64,000 nt of DNA. Source: an uncultured Clostridia bacterium (GTDB lineage Bacteria > Bacillota > Clostridia > TANB77 > CAG-508). The translations under genes and the position numbers were made by a program. A model generated the notes under the pieces. It searched no databases. It worked only from the letters and a program-made list of their open reading frames with translations, and was not told the origin of the DNA. How positions within the stretch are numbered: position 1 is the first letter of the stretch; the number at the start of each line of letters is the position of its first letter. This document shows, piece after piece, positions 55,371 through 64,000 of the stretch. Where the stretch lies: the NCBI GenBank assembly GCA_934121905.1, contig CAKOVI010000005.1:1-64000 (forward strand), read 5' to 3'.

Positions 55371-55550
55371 TTACACAATATAGAATATAATTGCTCCTAT
55401 CATTGCAATTATAAAACCAAGCATTTTTAATCCTGATGTTGCTTCGTTTTGGTCTCCAAAGCTAAACCAGTTTATACTGAGCGTCCTGGCATCATATATA
55501 AATATGGTTCCTGTTAGGATAATTATTAGCGATATTAGTTTTAGTATCAT
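55371..55550 (-). CDS. Small membrane protein (59 residues)
   Basis: This protein starts MILKLISLIIILTGTIFIYDARTL and ends in a second helix (LGFIIAMIGAIIFYIV). Such two-helix proteins are common in clostridia and uncharacterised. Start 55550 has AGGAG; an earlier in-frame ATG is repeat-derived. Confidence 0.65.
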   Translation of the reverse strand: MILKLISLIIILTGTIFIYDARTLSINWFSFGDQNEATSGLKMLGFIIAMIGAIIFYIV

Positions 55551-55580
55551 TTGTTTTTCTCCTTTTTGCATCATTGCACC

Positions 55581-55675
55581 ATTGGGACCGGGTCTTTTTG
55601 GTACATTGTACCATTAAGAACCGGTCCCAATGGTACATTGTACCAAAAAGACCCGGTCCCAATGGTGCATTGTGC
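55581..55675. repeat. Composite dispersed hairpin repeat
   Basis: GCACCATTGGGACCGGGTC and its inverse CCGGTCCCAATGGTGC flank an inner palindrome (GGTACATTGTACC and partial repeat units). It is the most elaborate copy. Confidence 0.9.
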
Positions 55676-55809
55676 AAAGTTATCCCCACCGGTTCCAATA
55701 AGATATTTTGTTTTCTTTTATAATATACTACTTAATTTTGTTGTTGTAAAGGATTTTTTGTCATTTTCTTTTTGTGAAAAATTTCCTTTTACTTATTGTT
55801 TTTGTGCAT

Positions 55810-55846
55810 AGCAAAACAGGTGCCATTTGACACCTGTTTTGACTGT
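55810..55846 (-). terminator. Terminator after the second orphan gene
   Basis: AAAACAGGTG and CACCTGTTTT form a stem just past the orphan gene's stop codon. Confidence 0.7.
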
Positions 55847-55855
55847 TCGGATTCT

Positions 55856-56206
55856 TTATTTAGAAGATATGATATACTCAATAACATTTTCAATTATTGG
55901 TCCTCTCAGCAGATTTTCATCCACAGTAGGAGAACTTTCTAATCGTCTTTCAAGTTCCCTGAAAGATTTATCATAGCTTGTCAAAACAAAATTTTTCTTG
56001 TGTTCAAGCCCTTTTACTTTCGAGCAAAGTTCCGGCATTTTTCTCATTACGATTGTTGCAGTTTGCTCCATGCTTTCTTTCTTTCCTTGCGTTCGCATGT
56101 TATATCTTCTAATTGCAATTTGTTCCAGATATACCCTTTGACAGTTAGGTAAATTGAAACTTCTTACCTTTCTCCGAATTTCTCTTCTTTGCATGCTTCT
56201 GCTCAT
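55856..56206 (-). CDS. Second orphan protein, CGG used as a triplet
   Basis: This protein of about 116 residues (MSRSMQRREIRRKVRSFNL...NVIEYIISSK) is Arg-rich and not recognised. Start 56206 has AGGAGG at good spacing. Residue 11 is encoded by CGG (56176-56174); a +1 shift there would hit TAA three codons later. With the 11.8-12.8 kb orphan it is the only gene using CGG as a plain triplet. Its Arg content and stand-alone setting suggest recent acquisition. Confidence 0.55.
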   Translation of the reverse strand: MSRSMQRREIRRKVRSFNLPNCQRVYLEQIAIRRYNMRTQGKKESMEQTATIVMRKMPELCSKVKGLEHKKNFVLTSYDKSFRELERRLESSPTVDENLLRGPIIENVIEYIISSK

Positions 56207-56367
56207 GTTTATTTTCCTCCTGTAATTCTTTTGCATATTAGCTTGTAACTATTCAACATTATAACACATTTTCCATTATTTTACAATATTTCTTCAAGAA
56301 TTGCTCAAAACTCTTTGCAAAAATCGAGTTTTGCATCTTTGTAAAATATTTCCAACGTTTTCTAAAA

Positions 56368-58413
56368 TCAAATATCAATCCTACCATCCAATTTTCCTTT
56401 AACCAAATTCTTAAGCCTTTCATTTTGAGGTTTACTCAAATTCAAATCATCACTCATAATTTTATTGCTCAAATCTTGTACAGTCTTTAAAACATCAATA
56501 TCCTCAAAAAGATTAGCAATTTTCATTTCAGGAATTCCGTGCTGAGCAGTTCCGAAGAAATCTCCTGAGCCACGAAGTTCTAAGTCTTTTTCAGAAATAA
56601 CAAAACCATCATTTGTCTGGCACATAATTTTCATTCTTTCTTGTACAACTTTTCCTTTGCCCTCAAATTTTAAAATACAATAAGACTTATACTCCCCACG
56701 GCCAACTCTTCCCCTTAATTGATGAAGCTGAGCTAAACCAAATCTTTCACTATTTTCAATTACCATAATATTTGCATTAGGCACATCAACACCAACCTCA
56801 ATAACAGTTGTAGATATTAAAATATCAATCTCTCCATTTTTAAACCTCAGCATTATGTCATCTTTTTCTTTTGGTTTCATCTTACCATGTAAATATTCAA
56901 CTCTATATTTACTAAATGTTTCATTTTGCAATTTTTCTGCAAGCTCTGTTACAGATTTCAAATCCATTTCTTCATTTTCCTCAACCAATGGGCAAACAAT
57001 ATAACACTGCCTGCCTTCATCAATTTGTTTTTCTATAAAATGGTTTACTCTTTCCTCATAACTTTTTCCAACAGCAAATGTATCTATTTTTTTTCTATTT
57101 GGTGGAAGCTCATTTATTATAGAAATATCTAAATCTCCATATAAAATAAGTGCAAGAGTCCTTGGAATAGGAGTTGCAGACATTACTATAACATCAGGAT
57201 TATTTCCTTTAGAGACAATTTTAGCCCTTTGCTTTACGCCAAAACGATGCTGCTCATCTGTTACAACCAGTCCTAGATTTTTGAACTCTACATCTTCTTC
57301 TAGCATCGCATGTGTTCCAATTAATATATCTATTTCTCCAGTAGCTAACTTTTCTTTGATTATTTGCTTATTTTTCTTCGTGATACTTGAAACTAAAAGC
57401 TCAGATTTTATACCAAATTTATTTAAAATCTTTTGGAAATTTTCCAAATGTTGACTTGCAAGAATTGCCGTAGGAGCTAATATTGCTGCTTGATACCCAG
57501 TTTTCACAGCTTTATATGCTGCAATAATACTTACAATAGTTTTTCCAGAACCTACGTCTCCCTGAAGTAATCTGTTCATTGGCGTGTTTTTTTCCATATC
57601 GTTATTTATTTCAGCAAGCACACGTAACTGAGCATTTGTTAATTTGAATGGTAATGTATTTATAACATCATCCATTTTTATGTTTTTATCAAAACTTATT
57701 CCTTTTTCATCATTTTTATAACTTTGTTTTATATGTAATAATGCAATTTGAAAACTAAGTAATTCCTCAAATACAAGCCTGTATCTTGCTCTTGCAAATT
57801 CATTTTTATTGTCTGGAAAGTGTACCTTTTTTATTGCATCATTTAGTCCCATTAGCTTATATCTTTCAATAATGTAATCAGGCAAAGTTTCTTCCAAATT
57901 TCCATAAACCTCATCTACACCATTTTCTATTATTTTTCTTATAGTATTTTGGCTTATACCATATGTTAAAGGATATATTGGTATTATTTTTCCTGTATTT
58001 TTGTTTACTCCTGATTCATCAAAAATAGGCGATTTCATCTCATATCTACCTAATTTTGTATCTACTTTTCCATAAAAATTATATGTATTTCCGATTTTAA
58101 ATATATTTTTTACATAACTTTGATTATACCAAGTTATAGTACAGGGATTTTCTCCATCTCTTATTACTAATCTATAAATTTTAAGCTTTCCTGCAAAATT
58201 TTCAGAGACTTTTGTTATAGCAACTCCTTTTATCAGTGCTTCTTCCCCATCTTTACAATCAGATAGCTTTTTGGCAATCCCTCTGTCCTCATAATTTCTT
58301 GGAAAATAAGTTATTAAATCTTGTAATGTCTTTATATTTAATTTATTCAATAATTTTACTCTTGATGGTCCAACGTTTTTTATATATTGAACTGATTTTT
58401 GTAAATCTATCAT
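56368..58413 (-). CDS. recG: ATP-dependent DNA helicase RecG
   Basis: This protein of about 681 residues remodels stalled replication forks and branched DNA. It has an N-terminal wedge domain (VGPSRVKLLNKLNIKTLQDLITYFPRNYEDR) and helicase motifs LLQGDVGSGKTIVS, LIGTHAMLEE, VTDEQHRFGVKQR (DEQH), MSATPIPRTL and QLRGRVGRG. The C-terminal TRG-type region ends GSGDFFGTAQHG with a short tail. Start 58413 follows AAAAAGGAG. Confidence 0.96.
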   Translation of the reverse strand: MIDLQKSVQYIKNVGPSRVKLLNKLNIKTLQDLITYFPRNYEDRGIAKKLSDCKDGEEALIKGVAITKVSENFAGKLKIYRLVIRDGENPCTITWYNQSYVKNIFKIGNTYNFYGKVDTKLGRYEMKSPIFDESGVNKNTGKIIPIYPLTYGISQNTIRKIIENGVDEVYGNLEETLPDYIIERYKLMGLNDAIKKVHFPDNKNEFARARYRLVFEELLSFQIALLHIKQSYKNDEKGISFDKNIKMDDVINTLPFKLTNAQLRVLAEINNDMEKNTPMNRLLQGDVGSGKTIVSIIAAYKAVKTGYQAAILAPTAILASQHLENFQKILNKFGIKSELLVSSITKKNKQIIKEKLATGEIDILIGTHAMLEEDVEFKNLGLVVTDEQHRFGVKQRAKIVSKGNNPDVIVMSATPIPRTLALILYGDLDISIINELPPNRKKIDTFAVGKSYEERVNHFIEKQIDEGRQCYIVCPLVEENEEMDLKSVTELAEKLQNETFSKYRVEYLHGKMKPKEKDDIMLRFKNGEIDILISTTVIEVGVDVPNANIMVIENSERFGLAQLHQLRGRVGRGEYKSYCILKFEGKGKVVQERMKIMCQTNDGFVISEKDLELRGSGDFFGTAQHGIPEMKIANLFEDIDVLKTVQDLSNKIMSDDLNLSKPQNERLKNLVKGKLDGRIDI

Positions 58414-58429
58414 TTTTTCTCCTTTTTTA

Positions 58430-58514
58430 CCCAAAAGGGACCGGGTCTTTTTTGTCCTTACTCAAAAAAGACCCGGTCCCTTTTGGGCGGTTCCTTTTGG
58501 GCGGTCCCTTTTAG
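58430..58514. repeat. Dispersed hairpin repeat, type B, with extra half-copies
   Basis: CCCAAAAGGGACCGGGTCTTTTTT and its inverse ending GGTCCCTTTTGGG are followed by two short extra copies of the outer arm (GGGCGGTCCCTTTT-like). Confidence 0.9.
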
Positions 58515-58517
58515 GTA

Positions 58518-59207
58518 CTAAATTTTTAACAACTTAAAATCTAATGCATCAGCACTAACCAACTTAAACTCAATTCCATAAATATTACCCTGAACCGCAT
58601 CCTCAATTGACCTTCCATGTAAATGTGCATAATAGCATTTTTTTATATCATATTTTCTAAGCACTCTCATAAATTCATTATCAATATTTTGCTTAACAAC
58701 AGGAGGATAATGCATAAAAACAATTATCTCTTTTCCTTTATCAACAGTACTTTTTATAGAAAGTTCCAATCTCAAAGCCTCTCTATCTATTAATTTTTTC
58801 TCTTGCTCCGTTCTTTCATTATTTAAGCTCCAACCTCTTGTCCCGCAAATTATTTTATCTTCTACTTCTATACTATTATTTTGGATAAATTCTATATTAT
58901 GGAAATTATGCTCATTTAAGAACTTTTTCATATTAGTTACTGTTGTCCACCAATATTCGTGATTTCCCTTTAGCATTATCTTTTTTCCAGGTAAGCTATC
59001 TAAATATTCAAAATCCTTTATAGTATCTTTCAAATACATGGCCCATGAAAAATCTCCTGGATGAATCACTGTATCTTCTGGTTTTACTTTAGCTATCCAG
59101 TCATTTTTTATCTTTTCTTCATGATTATTCCAATTTTCCCCAAATATGTTCATTGGTTTAGGATTTCCAAATGATAGATGTAGGTCGCCTATTGTATATA
59201 TTGCCAT
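58518..59207 (-). CDS. Metallophosphoesterase
   Basis: This 229-residue calcineurin-like phosphoesterase shows YTIGDLHLSFG, VIHPGDFSWAMY, LKGNHEYWW and MHYPPVVK with AHLHGRSI. It resembles Bacillus-type YpjG/YkuE-like cytosolic phosphoesterases without a signal peptide. The substrate is unknown. Confidence 0.85.
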   Translation of the reverse strand: MAIYTIGDLHLSFGNPKPMNIFGENWNNHEEKIKNDWIAKVKPEDTVIHPGDFSWAMYLKDTIKDFEYLDSLPGKKIMLKGNHEYWWTTVTNMKKFLNEHNFHNIEFIQNNSIEVEDKIICGTRGWSLNNERTEQEKKLIDREALRLELSIKSTVDKGKEIIVFMHYPPVVKQNIDNEFMRVLRKYDIKKCYYAHLHGRSIEDAVQGNIYGIEFKLVSADALDFKLLKI

Positions 59208-59221
59208 AATTCATCCCTCCT

Positions 59222-59317
59222 TTGACCAAATGGGACCGGGTCTTTTTTGTCCCATTGTTAATAATCAAAATACATTCACCAAAATGGGACAAAAAAGACC
59301 CGGTCCCATTTGGTCTG
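59222..59317. repeat. Dispersed hairpin repeat, type B
   Basis: TTGACCAAATGGGACCGGGTC...GTCCCAT and its inverse ATGGGAC...GGTCCCATTTGGTC are separated by about 30 bases. The GACCAAAT/ATTTGGTC arms are specific to this copy. Confidence 0.9.
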
Positions 59318-59318
59318 G

Positions 59319-60308
59319 CTATAATTTTAAATTTGGCACAGCATTTAAATCTAATTCATCTCTTTTTCCACTAATAAAATTATAATATCCTGCAGATCCA
59401 ATCATTGCGGCATTGTCTGTACACAATTTTAAGTCTGGCATATATATTTTTAAACCATCATTTTGTAATTTTAAAATTTCACTTCTTATATATAAATTTG
59501 CCGAAACTCCTCCAGCTATTGCTAAGCTTTTCATTCCTGTTTGTTCTATAGCTTTTTTTATGTTTTCTATTAATACTTCGGTTACAGTTTTTTCAAAACT
59601 TGCGCATAAGTCTGCTTTGTTTATATTTTTTGTATTATGATTTATGTTTATTACTGCCGTTTTTATTCCACTAAAACTAAAGTCTAACGAATTTTCAAAA
59701 TGCGTTTTTGGAAGTCTGATATTAGGAGTTCCTTCCTTTGCCAATTTATCTACTTTAGGTCCTCCCGGATAATCAAGTCCAACAACTCTTGCTACTTTAT
59801 CAAATGCTTCTCCAATTGCATCATCTCTAGTTTTTCCAAGTACTTCAAATTTTGTATAATCTTTTACATATACTATTTGAGTGTTTCCACCTGATATAAG
59901 TAAACATAAAAATGGTGGTTTTAATTCTTGATAAGTTAAGTAATTTGCCGCAATATGTCCTTGAATATGATTAACACCAACTAGTGGTTTATTGATGGCA
60001 TATGATAAAGCTTTTGCATATGATACTCCAACTAATAATGCTCCAACTAGACCTGGACCATATGTCGGTGTTATTGCATCTATATCGCAAAATTCTACTT
60101 CCGCTTCTTTTAGGGCTAGTTTTGTAACTCTTGATATTGCCTCTATATGATTTCTTGAGGCAATTTCTGGGACTACTCCACCATATTTTTCGTGTATTGG
60201 TATTTGTGTATCTATTATATTTGATAAAATTTCCCTTCCATTTTTTATAACTGCAACTGATGTTTCATCACAGCTTGATTCTATTCCTAATGTTAGTATG
60301 TCTTTCAT
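59319..60308 (-). CDS. tsaD: tRNA threonylcarbamoyladenosine transferase TsaD
   Basis: This 329-residue protein adds the threonylcarbamoyl group to A37 of ANN-decoding tRNAs. It shows [14 protein letters not shown], the metal ligands in [34 protein letters not shown] and [14 protein letters not shown]. tsaB and tsaE are not in the window. Confidence 0.96.
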   Translation of the reverse strand: MKDILTLGIESSCDETSVAVIKNGREILSNIIDTQIPIHEKYGGVVPEIASRNHIEAISRVTKLALKEAEVEFCDIDAITPTYGPGLVGALLVGVSYAKALSYAINKPLVGVNHIQGHIAANYLTYQELKPPFLCLLISGGNTQIVYVKDYTKFEVLGKTRDDAIGEAFDKVARVVGLDYPGGPKVDKLAKEGTPNIRLPKTHFENSLDFSFSGIKTAVININHNTKNINKADLCASFEKTVTEVLIENIKKAIEQTGMKSLAIAGGVSANLYIRSEILKLQNDGLKIYMPDLKLCTDNAAMIGSAGYYNFISGKRDELDLNAVPNLKL

Positions 60309-60354
60309 TATTTCACTTCCCTTGCTTTTCTGTTATATTTTACTAAATATTAAA

Positions 60355-60386
60355 AAAAATAGCAATGCTTTATCGCTATTTTTTTG
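60355..60386 (-). terminator. Weak terminator after the lipase-like gene
   Basis: AAATAGC and GCTATTT form a short stem followed on the minus strand by a T-run, past the hydrolase stop codon. Confidence 0.5.
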
Positions 60387-60434
60387 GATTTTGGGATGGC
60401 TTCTTTTCTGAAATATATATTTTTTTATTACATC

Positions 60435-61343
60435 TCATATTTTATCCATCCATATTAAAATATCATTATAAACCATCTCATTTTGAACTTCATTTAAAAT
60501 CTCATGTCTCATATTTTCATATAAAGTCCCTGTGATATTTTGATATCCTTGTTTTTTCAAAAATTCCTGTGCTTTATTCCAAGCTTCTATTGATGTTATA
60601 ACAGGGTCTTCACTTCCTGCTATAAAATATATTGGAAGATTCAAATTATTTTTCTTATATATTTTGGGATTATATATATCTATCATTAATCTTACAATAT
60701 TTTCCAATCCATTTAATGTATAATTATATATGCAAAGATTATCTCTATTATATTTTTCTACAATTTCGTTATTTGTACAAATCCAGCTATTTACAGTTTC
60801 ATTTTTCTTACTAAATCCTCCAAACATCAATTTTTTAAGTGCTTTGCTACGATATCTATCACCTTTAAATAATTCTGCTGTTTTTATAAGAGCTAATCCA
60901 AATTTTGCACTTTTATTTTCACTTGGAGAACCACATACTATCAAACCATCAATTTTATCATCATATTTTGCAATATACTTTCTAACTATCATTGAGCCCA
61001 TACTATGTCCAAATAATATAATTTTTTTGTTTTTAAATCTCTCTTTAAAATATTCTGTAATTTGGTGTAAATCTTCTACTACTGATTCTGCTTTATTATC
61101 ATAAAAATATCCCAAATCTTCCTGATTTCTTATACTTTTTCCGTGTCCTCTATGGTCATTTATTATACATGCATATCCATTTTGTGCAAGATATTCCATA
61201 AATTTTGTATATCTTTCTTTGTACTCATTCATTCCATGTGCCAGTTGCACTAGCCCTTTTATTTCTGTATCTGGCATTATTAGTAGACATTCTAGTTCTA
61301 AATTATCTATATTTGACTTTAATTTTATTTTTTCAGTTTTCAT
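60435..61343 (-). CDS. Alpha/beta hydrolase, monoacylglycerol lipase-like
   Basis: This protein of about 302 residues has GLVQLAHGMNEYKERY, CIINDHRGHGKS, the nucleophile elbow FGHSMGSMIV, the acid region FIAGSEDPVI and the catalytic His in MRHEILNE. It resembles serine aminopeptidase/lysophospholipase (Hydrolase_4) proteins. Start 61343 follows GGGAGG; upstream codons derive from a repeat. Confidence 0.87.
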   Translation of the reverse strand: MKTEKIKLKSNIDNLELECLLIMPDTEIKGLVQLAHGMNEYKERYTKFMEYLAQNGYACIINDHRGHGKSIRNQEDLGYFYDNKAESVVEDLHQITEYFKERFKNKKIILFGHSMGSMIVRKYIAKYDDKIDGLIVCGSPSENKSAKFGLALIKTAELFKGDRYRSKALKKLMFGGFSKKNETVNSWICTNNEIVEKYNRDNLCIYNYTLNGLENIVRLMIDIYNPKIYKKNNLNLPIYFIAGSEDPVITSIEAWNKAQEFLKKQGYQNITGTLYENMRHEILNEVQNEMVYNDILIWMDKI

Positions 61344-61368
61344 TTTCTTCCCTCCTATTTCTTGCTCT

Positions 61369-61411
61369 CTGGGACCATTATGGTCGGTTCTTTTTGGTCC
61401 CATTTTGGGGC
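61369..61411. repeat. Degenerate dispersed repeat
   Basis: GGGACCATTATGGTCGGTTCTTTTTGGTCCCA keeps the outer palindrome and the GGTTCTTTTTGG core but lacks a full inverse copy. Confidence 0.6.
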
Positions 61412-61452
61412 ATTATATATTATTTTTATCATCTTGGCAATATATATACCCA

Positions 61453-61481
61453 TTGACAATCCCCTCAAAACATATTAAAAT
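61453..61481 (+). promoter_or_regulatory. mutS2 promoter
   Basis: TTGACA at 61453-61458 and TAAAAT at 61476-61481 are separated by 17 bases, 32 bases before the ATG. Confidence 0.6.
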
Positions 61482-61513
61482 TATGGAATATAAATAAAAA
61501 AGGACTGATAAAA

Positions 61514-63883
61514 ATGAATCAAACATATTTAAATAAATTAGAATATAATCAAATATTGCAAAAATTAACATCATATTGTCATACATATATAGGAAAAAAA
61601 TTTGCTTCTAATTTATTGCCATCAAATCAAAAAGAAACAGTAACAAATACTTTAGCAGAAACTAATGAAGCTGTAAGTTTAATAGAAAGAAACTCTACTC
61701 CACCAATTTCAGAAATAGACGACATTGGTGTTTACCTAAAATTACTTGAAAGTTCCAGCACAATTTCCGCTAAAGCTTTATTGTCTGTTGTAAATATTTT
61801 GGAAATGTCAGATGAATTAATAGAATATTTTTCAAGTTTTGTAAATACAGATGATTTTCCTCACTTAAATGGCTATTTTTCAGAATTATATACGAATCAT
61901 TCTATAATTGATAAAATTAAAAAATGCATTATTGACGAAAATACAATCGCAGATAATAGCTCCAACAATTTAGCTACTATCAGAAGGCGTGAACGTAGAC
62001 TTGAACAAGATATAAAATCAAAATTAAATACAATTTTACATTCATCAAGTTACTCAAAATATATTCAAGAAAATGTAGTAACTATAAGAAATGATAGATA
62101 TGTTATTCCAGTAAAGCAAGAATATAGGTCATATGTAAAAGGATTTGTGCACGATATGTCTTCAAGCGGTTCAACTGTTTTTATAGAGCCACTTGCAGTA
62201 TTCGAATTTAATAACGAATTAAATAACTTAAAAATAGACGAAAGTGCTGAAATTGAAAGAATTTTATATAATTTAAGTAGTATGCTTTTTGCTTATACTA
62301 GCGAAATCCAATTAGATGTTTCTATAATAGGAAAATTAGATTTTATTTTTGCTAAAGCAAAGTATTCTAACTCAATAAAAGGAATTACTCCTAAAATAAA
62401 TGATGAAAAATTTGCCGAATTTATAAATGCACGTCATCCATTAATCGACTCAAATAAAGTAGTTCCTACTACACTAAGTATCGGAAAAGATTTTTCATTA
62501 TTAATTATTACAGGTCCAAATACTGGTGGTAAAACTGTTACATTAAAAACCGTAGGATTACTAGAATTAATGGCTTGTTCTGGTTTAAATATCCCAGCAG
62601 ATGAAAAATCAAGCATATATGTTTTTGATGAGATTTTTGCGGATATTGGAGATGACCAAAGTATTTCAGATTCGCTAAGTACATTTTCGAGCCATATGAT
62701 AAATATTTCCCATATTCTAAAAACCGCTACCGAAAACAGTCTAATTTTAGTAGACGAATTAGGTTCTGGTACAGACCCAATCGAAGGTGCTAATCTTGCA
62801 ATTAGTATTTTGGAATATTTTAAAAATAATAATATTTTAACAATCGCAACTACTCACTATCAAGAATTAAAACGCTATGCCTTGGTCACTCCTTATGTTC
62901 AAAATGCAAGTGTTGAATTTGATATTGAAAATTTGAAACCTACGTATCGCCTATTGCTTGGCATTCCAGGTAAAAGTAATGCTTTTGCAATTAGTGAAAA
63001 ACTTGGCATCAAAAAGGAAATTATAGATAAAGCTCGTTCTTTAATGGACAAACAAGATGTTGATATTGAAGCTCTTTTAAAGAAAATATATGATGACAAA
63101 ATCGAAATTGAAAGAGAAAAAGAAGAAATCCAAAAAAATCTAAATCAAGTTGAAGTTCTTAAGAAAAATCTTCAAAGAGATGATTCAAAATTAAAGCAAC
63201 AAGAACAAGAACTTATAAATAATGCTAAAATTAAAGCTAGAGATATTTTACTTGATGCCAAAGATGAAGCTTCTAAGTTAATCAGTGAAATGAAAAAAAT
63301 CGAAAACACTTCAGGTGCAGTTGATGAACTTAATAAATTAAGAAATTCTTTAAATTCTTCTATTAAAGAGAAATCTATTAAAGATACAGTAGAAAATGTA
63401 GCTAGTAATCCTGTTTCTCGTGATTTAATCAAAAATGGAATGAAGGTTTATATTACTAATCTTAATCAAAATGGTATCATTTGCTCTTCTAAGATTAATA
63501 AAAATGATGAAGTTCAAGTTCAAATTGGGCTTATTAAAACTAATGTTAATATTAAGTATTTGGAATTACCTAGAGATTTGAAAAATGATTTGACTAAACC
63601 TGTTGTTTCTTCTAGTCCAAAGGTTAATAAAACTAGGTTTGCTAATTCTGAGATTAATGTTATTGGTCTTACTGTTGATGAGGCTATTCCTTTGGTTGAT
63701 AAGTTTTTGGATGATTGCTTTTTGGCTAAAATTCAGACTGCTAGGATTGTTCATGGTAAGGGTACTGGTAAACTTCGCACGGCTATTCAGAGTTTTTTGA
63801 AGAAACATAAAAGAGTTAAGTCTTTTAGAGTTGGTGGTTTTGGTGAAGGTGAAATGGGTGTTACTGTTGTGGAGTTGAAATGA
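61514..63883 (+). CDS. mutS2: Endonuclease MutS2
   Basis: This 789-residue MutS homologue lacks mismatch-recognition domains. The core ATPase shows ITGPNTGGKTVTLKTVG, DEIFADIGDDQSISDSLSTFSSH, LVDELGSGTDPIEG and TTHYQELK. A coiled coil (about 510-600) precedes a C-terminal Smr nuclease domain (NVIGLTVDEAIPLVDKFLDD, VHGKGTGKLR). It acts in ribosome rescue or suppression of recombination in Bacillota. Codon use shifts to more T/G-ending codons toward the 3' end. Confidence 0.95.
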   Translation: MNQTYLNKLEYNQILQKLTSYCHTYIGKKFASNLLPSNQKETVTNTLAETNEAVSLIERNSTPPISEIDDIGVYLKLLESSSTISAKALLSVVNILEMSDELIEYFSSFVNTDDFPHLNGYFSELYTNHSIIDKIKKCIIDENTIADNSSNNLATIRRRERRLEQDIKSKLNTILHSSSYSKYIQENVVTIRNDRYVIPVKQEYRSYVKGFVHDMSSSGSTVFIEPLAVFEFNNELNNLKIDESAEIERILYNLSSMLFAYTSEIQLDVSIIGKLDFIFAKAKYSNSIKGITPKINDEKFAEFINARHPLIDSNKVVPTTLSIGKDFSLLIITGPNTGGKTVTLKTVGLLELMACSGLNIPADEKSSIYVFDEIFADIGDDQSISDSLSTFSSHMINISHILKTATENSLILVDELGSGTDPIEGANLAISILEYFKNNNILTIATTHYQELKRYALVTPYVQNASVEFDIENLKPTYRLLLGIPGKSNAFAISEKLGIKKEIIDKARSLMDKQDVDIEALLKKIYDDKIEIEREKEEIQKNLNQVEVLKKNLQRDDSKLKQQEQELINNAKIKARDILLDAKDEASKLISEMKKIENTSGAVDELNKLRNSLNSSIKEKSIKDTVENVASNPVSRDLIKNGMKVYITNLNQNGIICSSKINKNDEVQVQIGLIKTNVNIKYLELPRDLKNDLTKPVVSSSPKVNKTRFANSEINVIGLTVDEAIPLVDKFLDDCFLAKIQTARIVHGKGTGKLRTAIQSFLKKHKRVKSFRVGGFGEGEMGVTVVELK

Positions 63884-63884
63884 T

Positions 63885-63936
63885 TTCGAATTGGGGACGG
63901 TTCTTTTCGTGAAAAGAACCGTCCCCAATTCGAAAA
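63885..63936. repeat. Dispersed hairpin repeat, type A variant
   Basis: TTCGAATTGGGGACGGTTCTTTTC and its inverse enclose a GTG loop. TTCGAA arms extend the stem. It lies between convergent genes. Confidence 0.9.
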
Positions 63937-63941
63937 ATAAA

Positions 63942-64000
63942 TTACAACTTTTGACTCTCCTGCTCTCCTGTCATCATATTCTTCAAACTATAACTTCCGC
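63942..64000 (-). CDS. 3' end of a gene, probably histidyl-tRNA synthetase
   Basis: The last 18 codons read GSYSLKNMMTGEQESQKL before TAA; the gene runs off the window. The segment resembles the LKNMxTGEQ near the end of HisS anticodon-binding domains. The identification rests on very few residues. Confidence 0.45.
   Translation of the reverse strand, partial: GSYSLKNMMTGEQESQKL

Noticed and set aside
1..64000. CRISPR array, prophage or transposase
   Set aside because: The repeated sequences are scattered single hairpins without regular spacers, and no cas, phage structural or transposase gene was seen.

Overview
The window is AT-rich DNA from a spore-forming anaerobic Bacillota, most likely an uncultivated gut-type Clostridia. 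Evidence for this is spo0A, class III fructose-bisphosphatase, YlbF, CD1247-domain and DUF421/DUF4363 proteins, Pta-Ack, A/T-ending codons and Gram-positive ribosome binding sites. There are about 50 protein genes and one 6S RNA. I see no tRNA, rRNA, CRISPR array, prophage or transposase gene. Most genes lie on the minus strand.

Layout. 0-6 kb: spo0A, a YigZ/IMPACT gene, fbp, an unknown cytosolic protein and a Ca2+/Na+ exchanger. 6-12 kb: a BceRS-BceAB-type antimicrobial-peptide sensing and export operon, then a MerR regulator. 12-17 kb: an orphan gene, a decayed larC-larE remnant, a DUF362 gene behind a MerR-type promoter, an ECF sigma/anti-sigma pair with a matching autoregulatory promoter, and 6S RNA. 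17-27 kb: YhaN/YhaO nuclease pair, CD1247 protein, efp, an M24 peptidase, prepilin peptidase, YqeG, a zinc peptidase, YlbF and a GT4 glycosyltransferase. 27-32 kb: a prepilin-like protein with a GC-rich variable-looking tail, DUF4363/DUF421, a small membrane protein, and a sugar nucleotidyltransferase overlapping a beta-helix protein. 32-41 kb: a purine block with guaA, a split RelA/SpoT-like protein, guaB, a P-loop kinase/ParB-like fusion and an adenosine-deaminase-like fusion. 41-48 kb: a DHH phosphoesterase, an ALDH-like protein, an HD protein, two tandem acetate kinases and pta. 48-64 kb: an envelope pseudo-subtilase, an M23 peptidase, an FGE-domain prepilin, Lon-like protease, recG, a phosphoesterase, tsaD, a lipase-like hydrolase, mutS2 and the 3' end of a probable hisS.

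Main finding. Five conserved genes look frameshifted: yigZ, prepilin peptidase, the beta-helix gene, the pseudo-subtilase and the M23 peptidase. Every break falls exactly at an in-frame CGG codon, and skipping its first C (reading CGGN as GGN, Gly) restores the family sequence. Eight such sites occur; three are in one gene and two in another. By manual scan I found no other in-frame CGG in the roughly 45 remaining conserved genes. CGG is read as an ordinary triplet only in two orphan genes that look foreign. This suggests that CGG is not a normal arginine codon here but is decoded by +1 frameshifting, or as a four-base glycine codon. I know of no published description of this.

A second layer is a family of at least 14 intergenic hairpin repeats (cores GGGGACGGTTCTT and GGGACCGGGTCTTTTTTGTCCC). 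Their outer arms differ between copies but are self-complementary within each copy.
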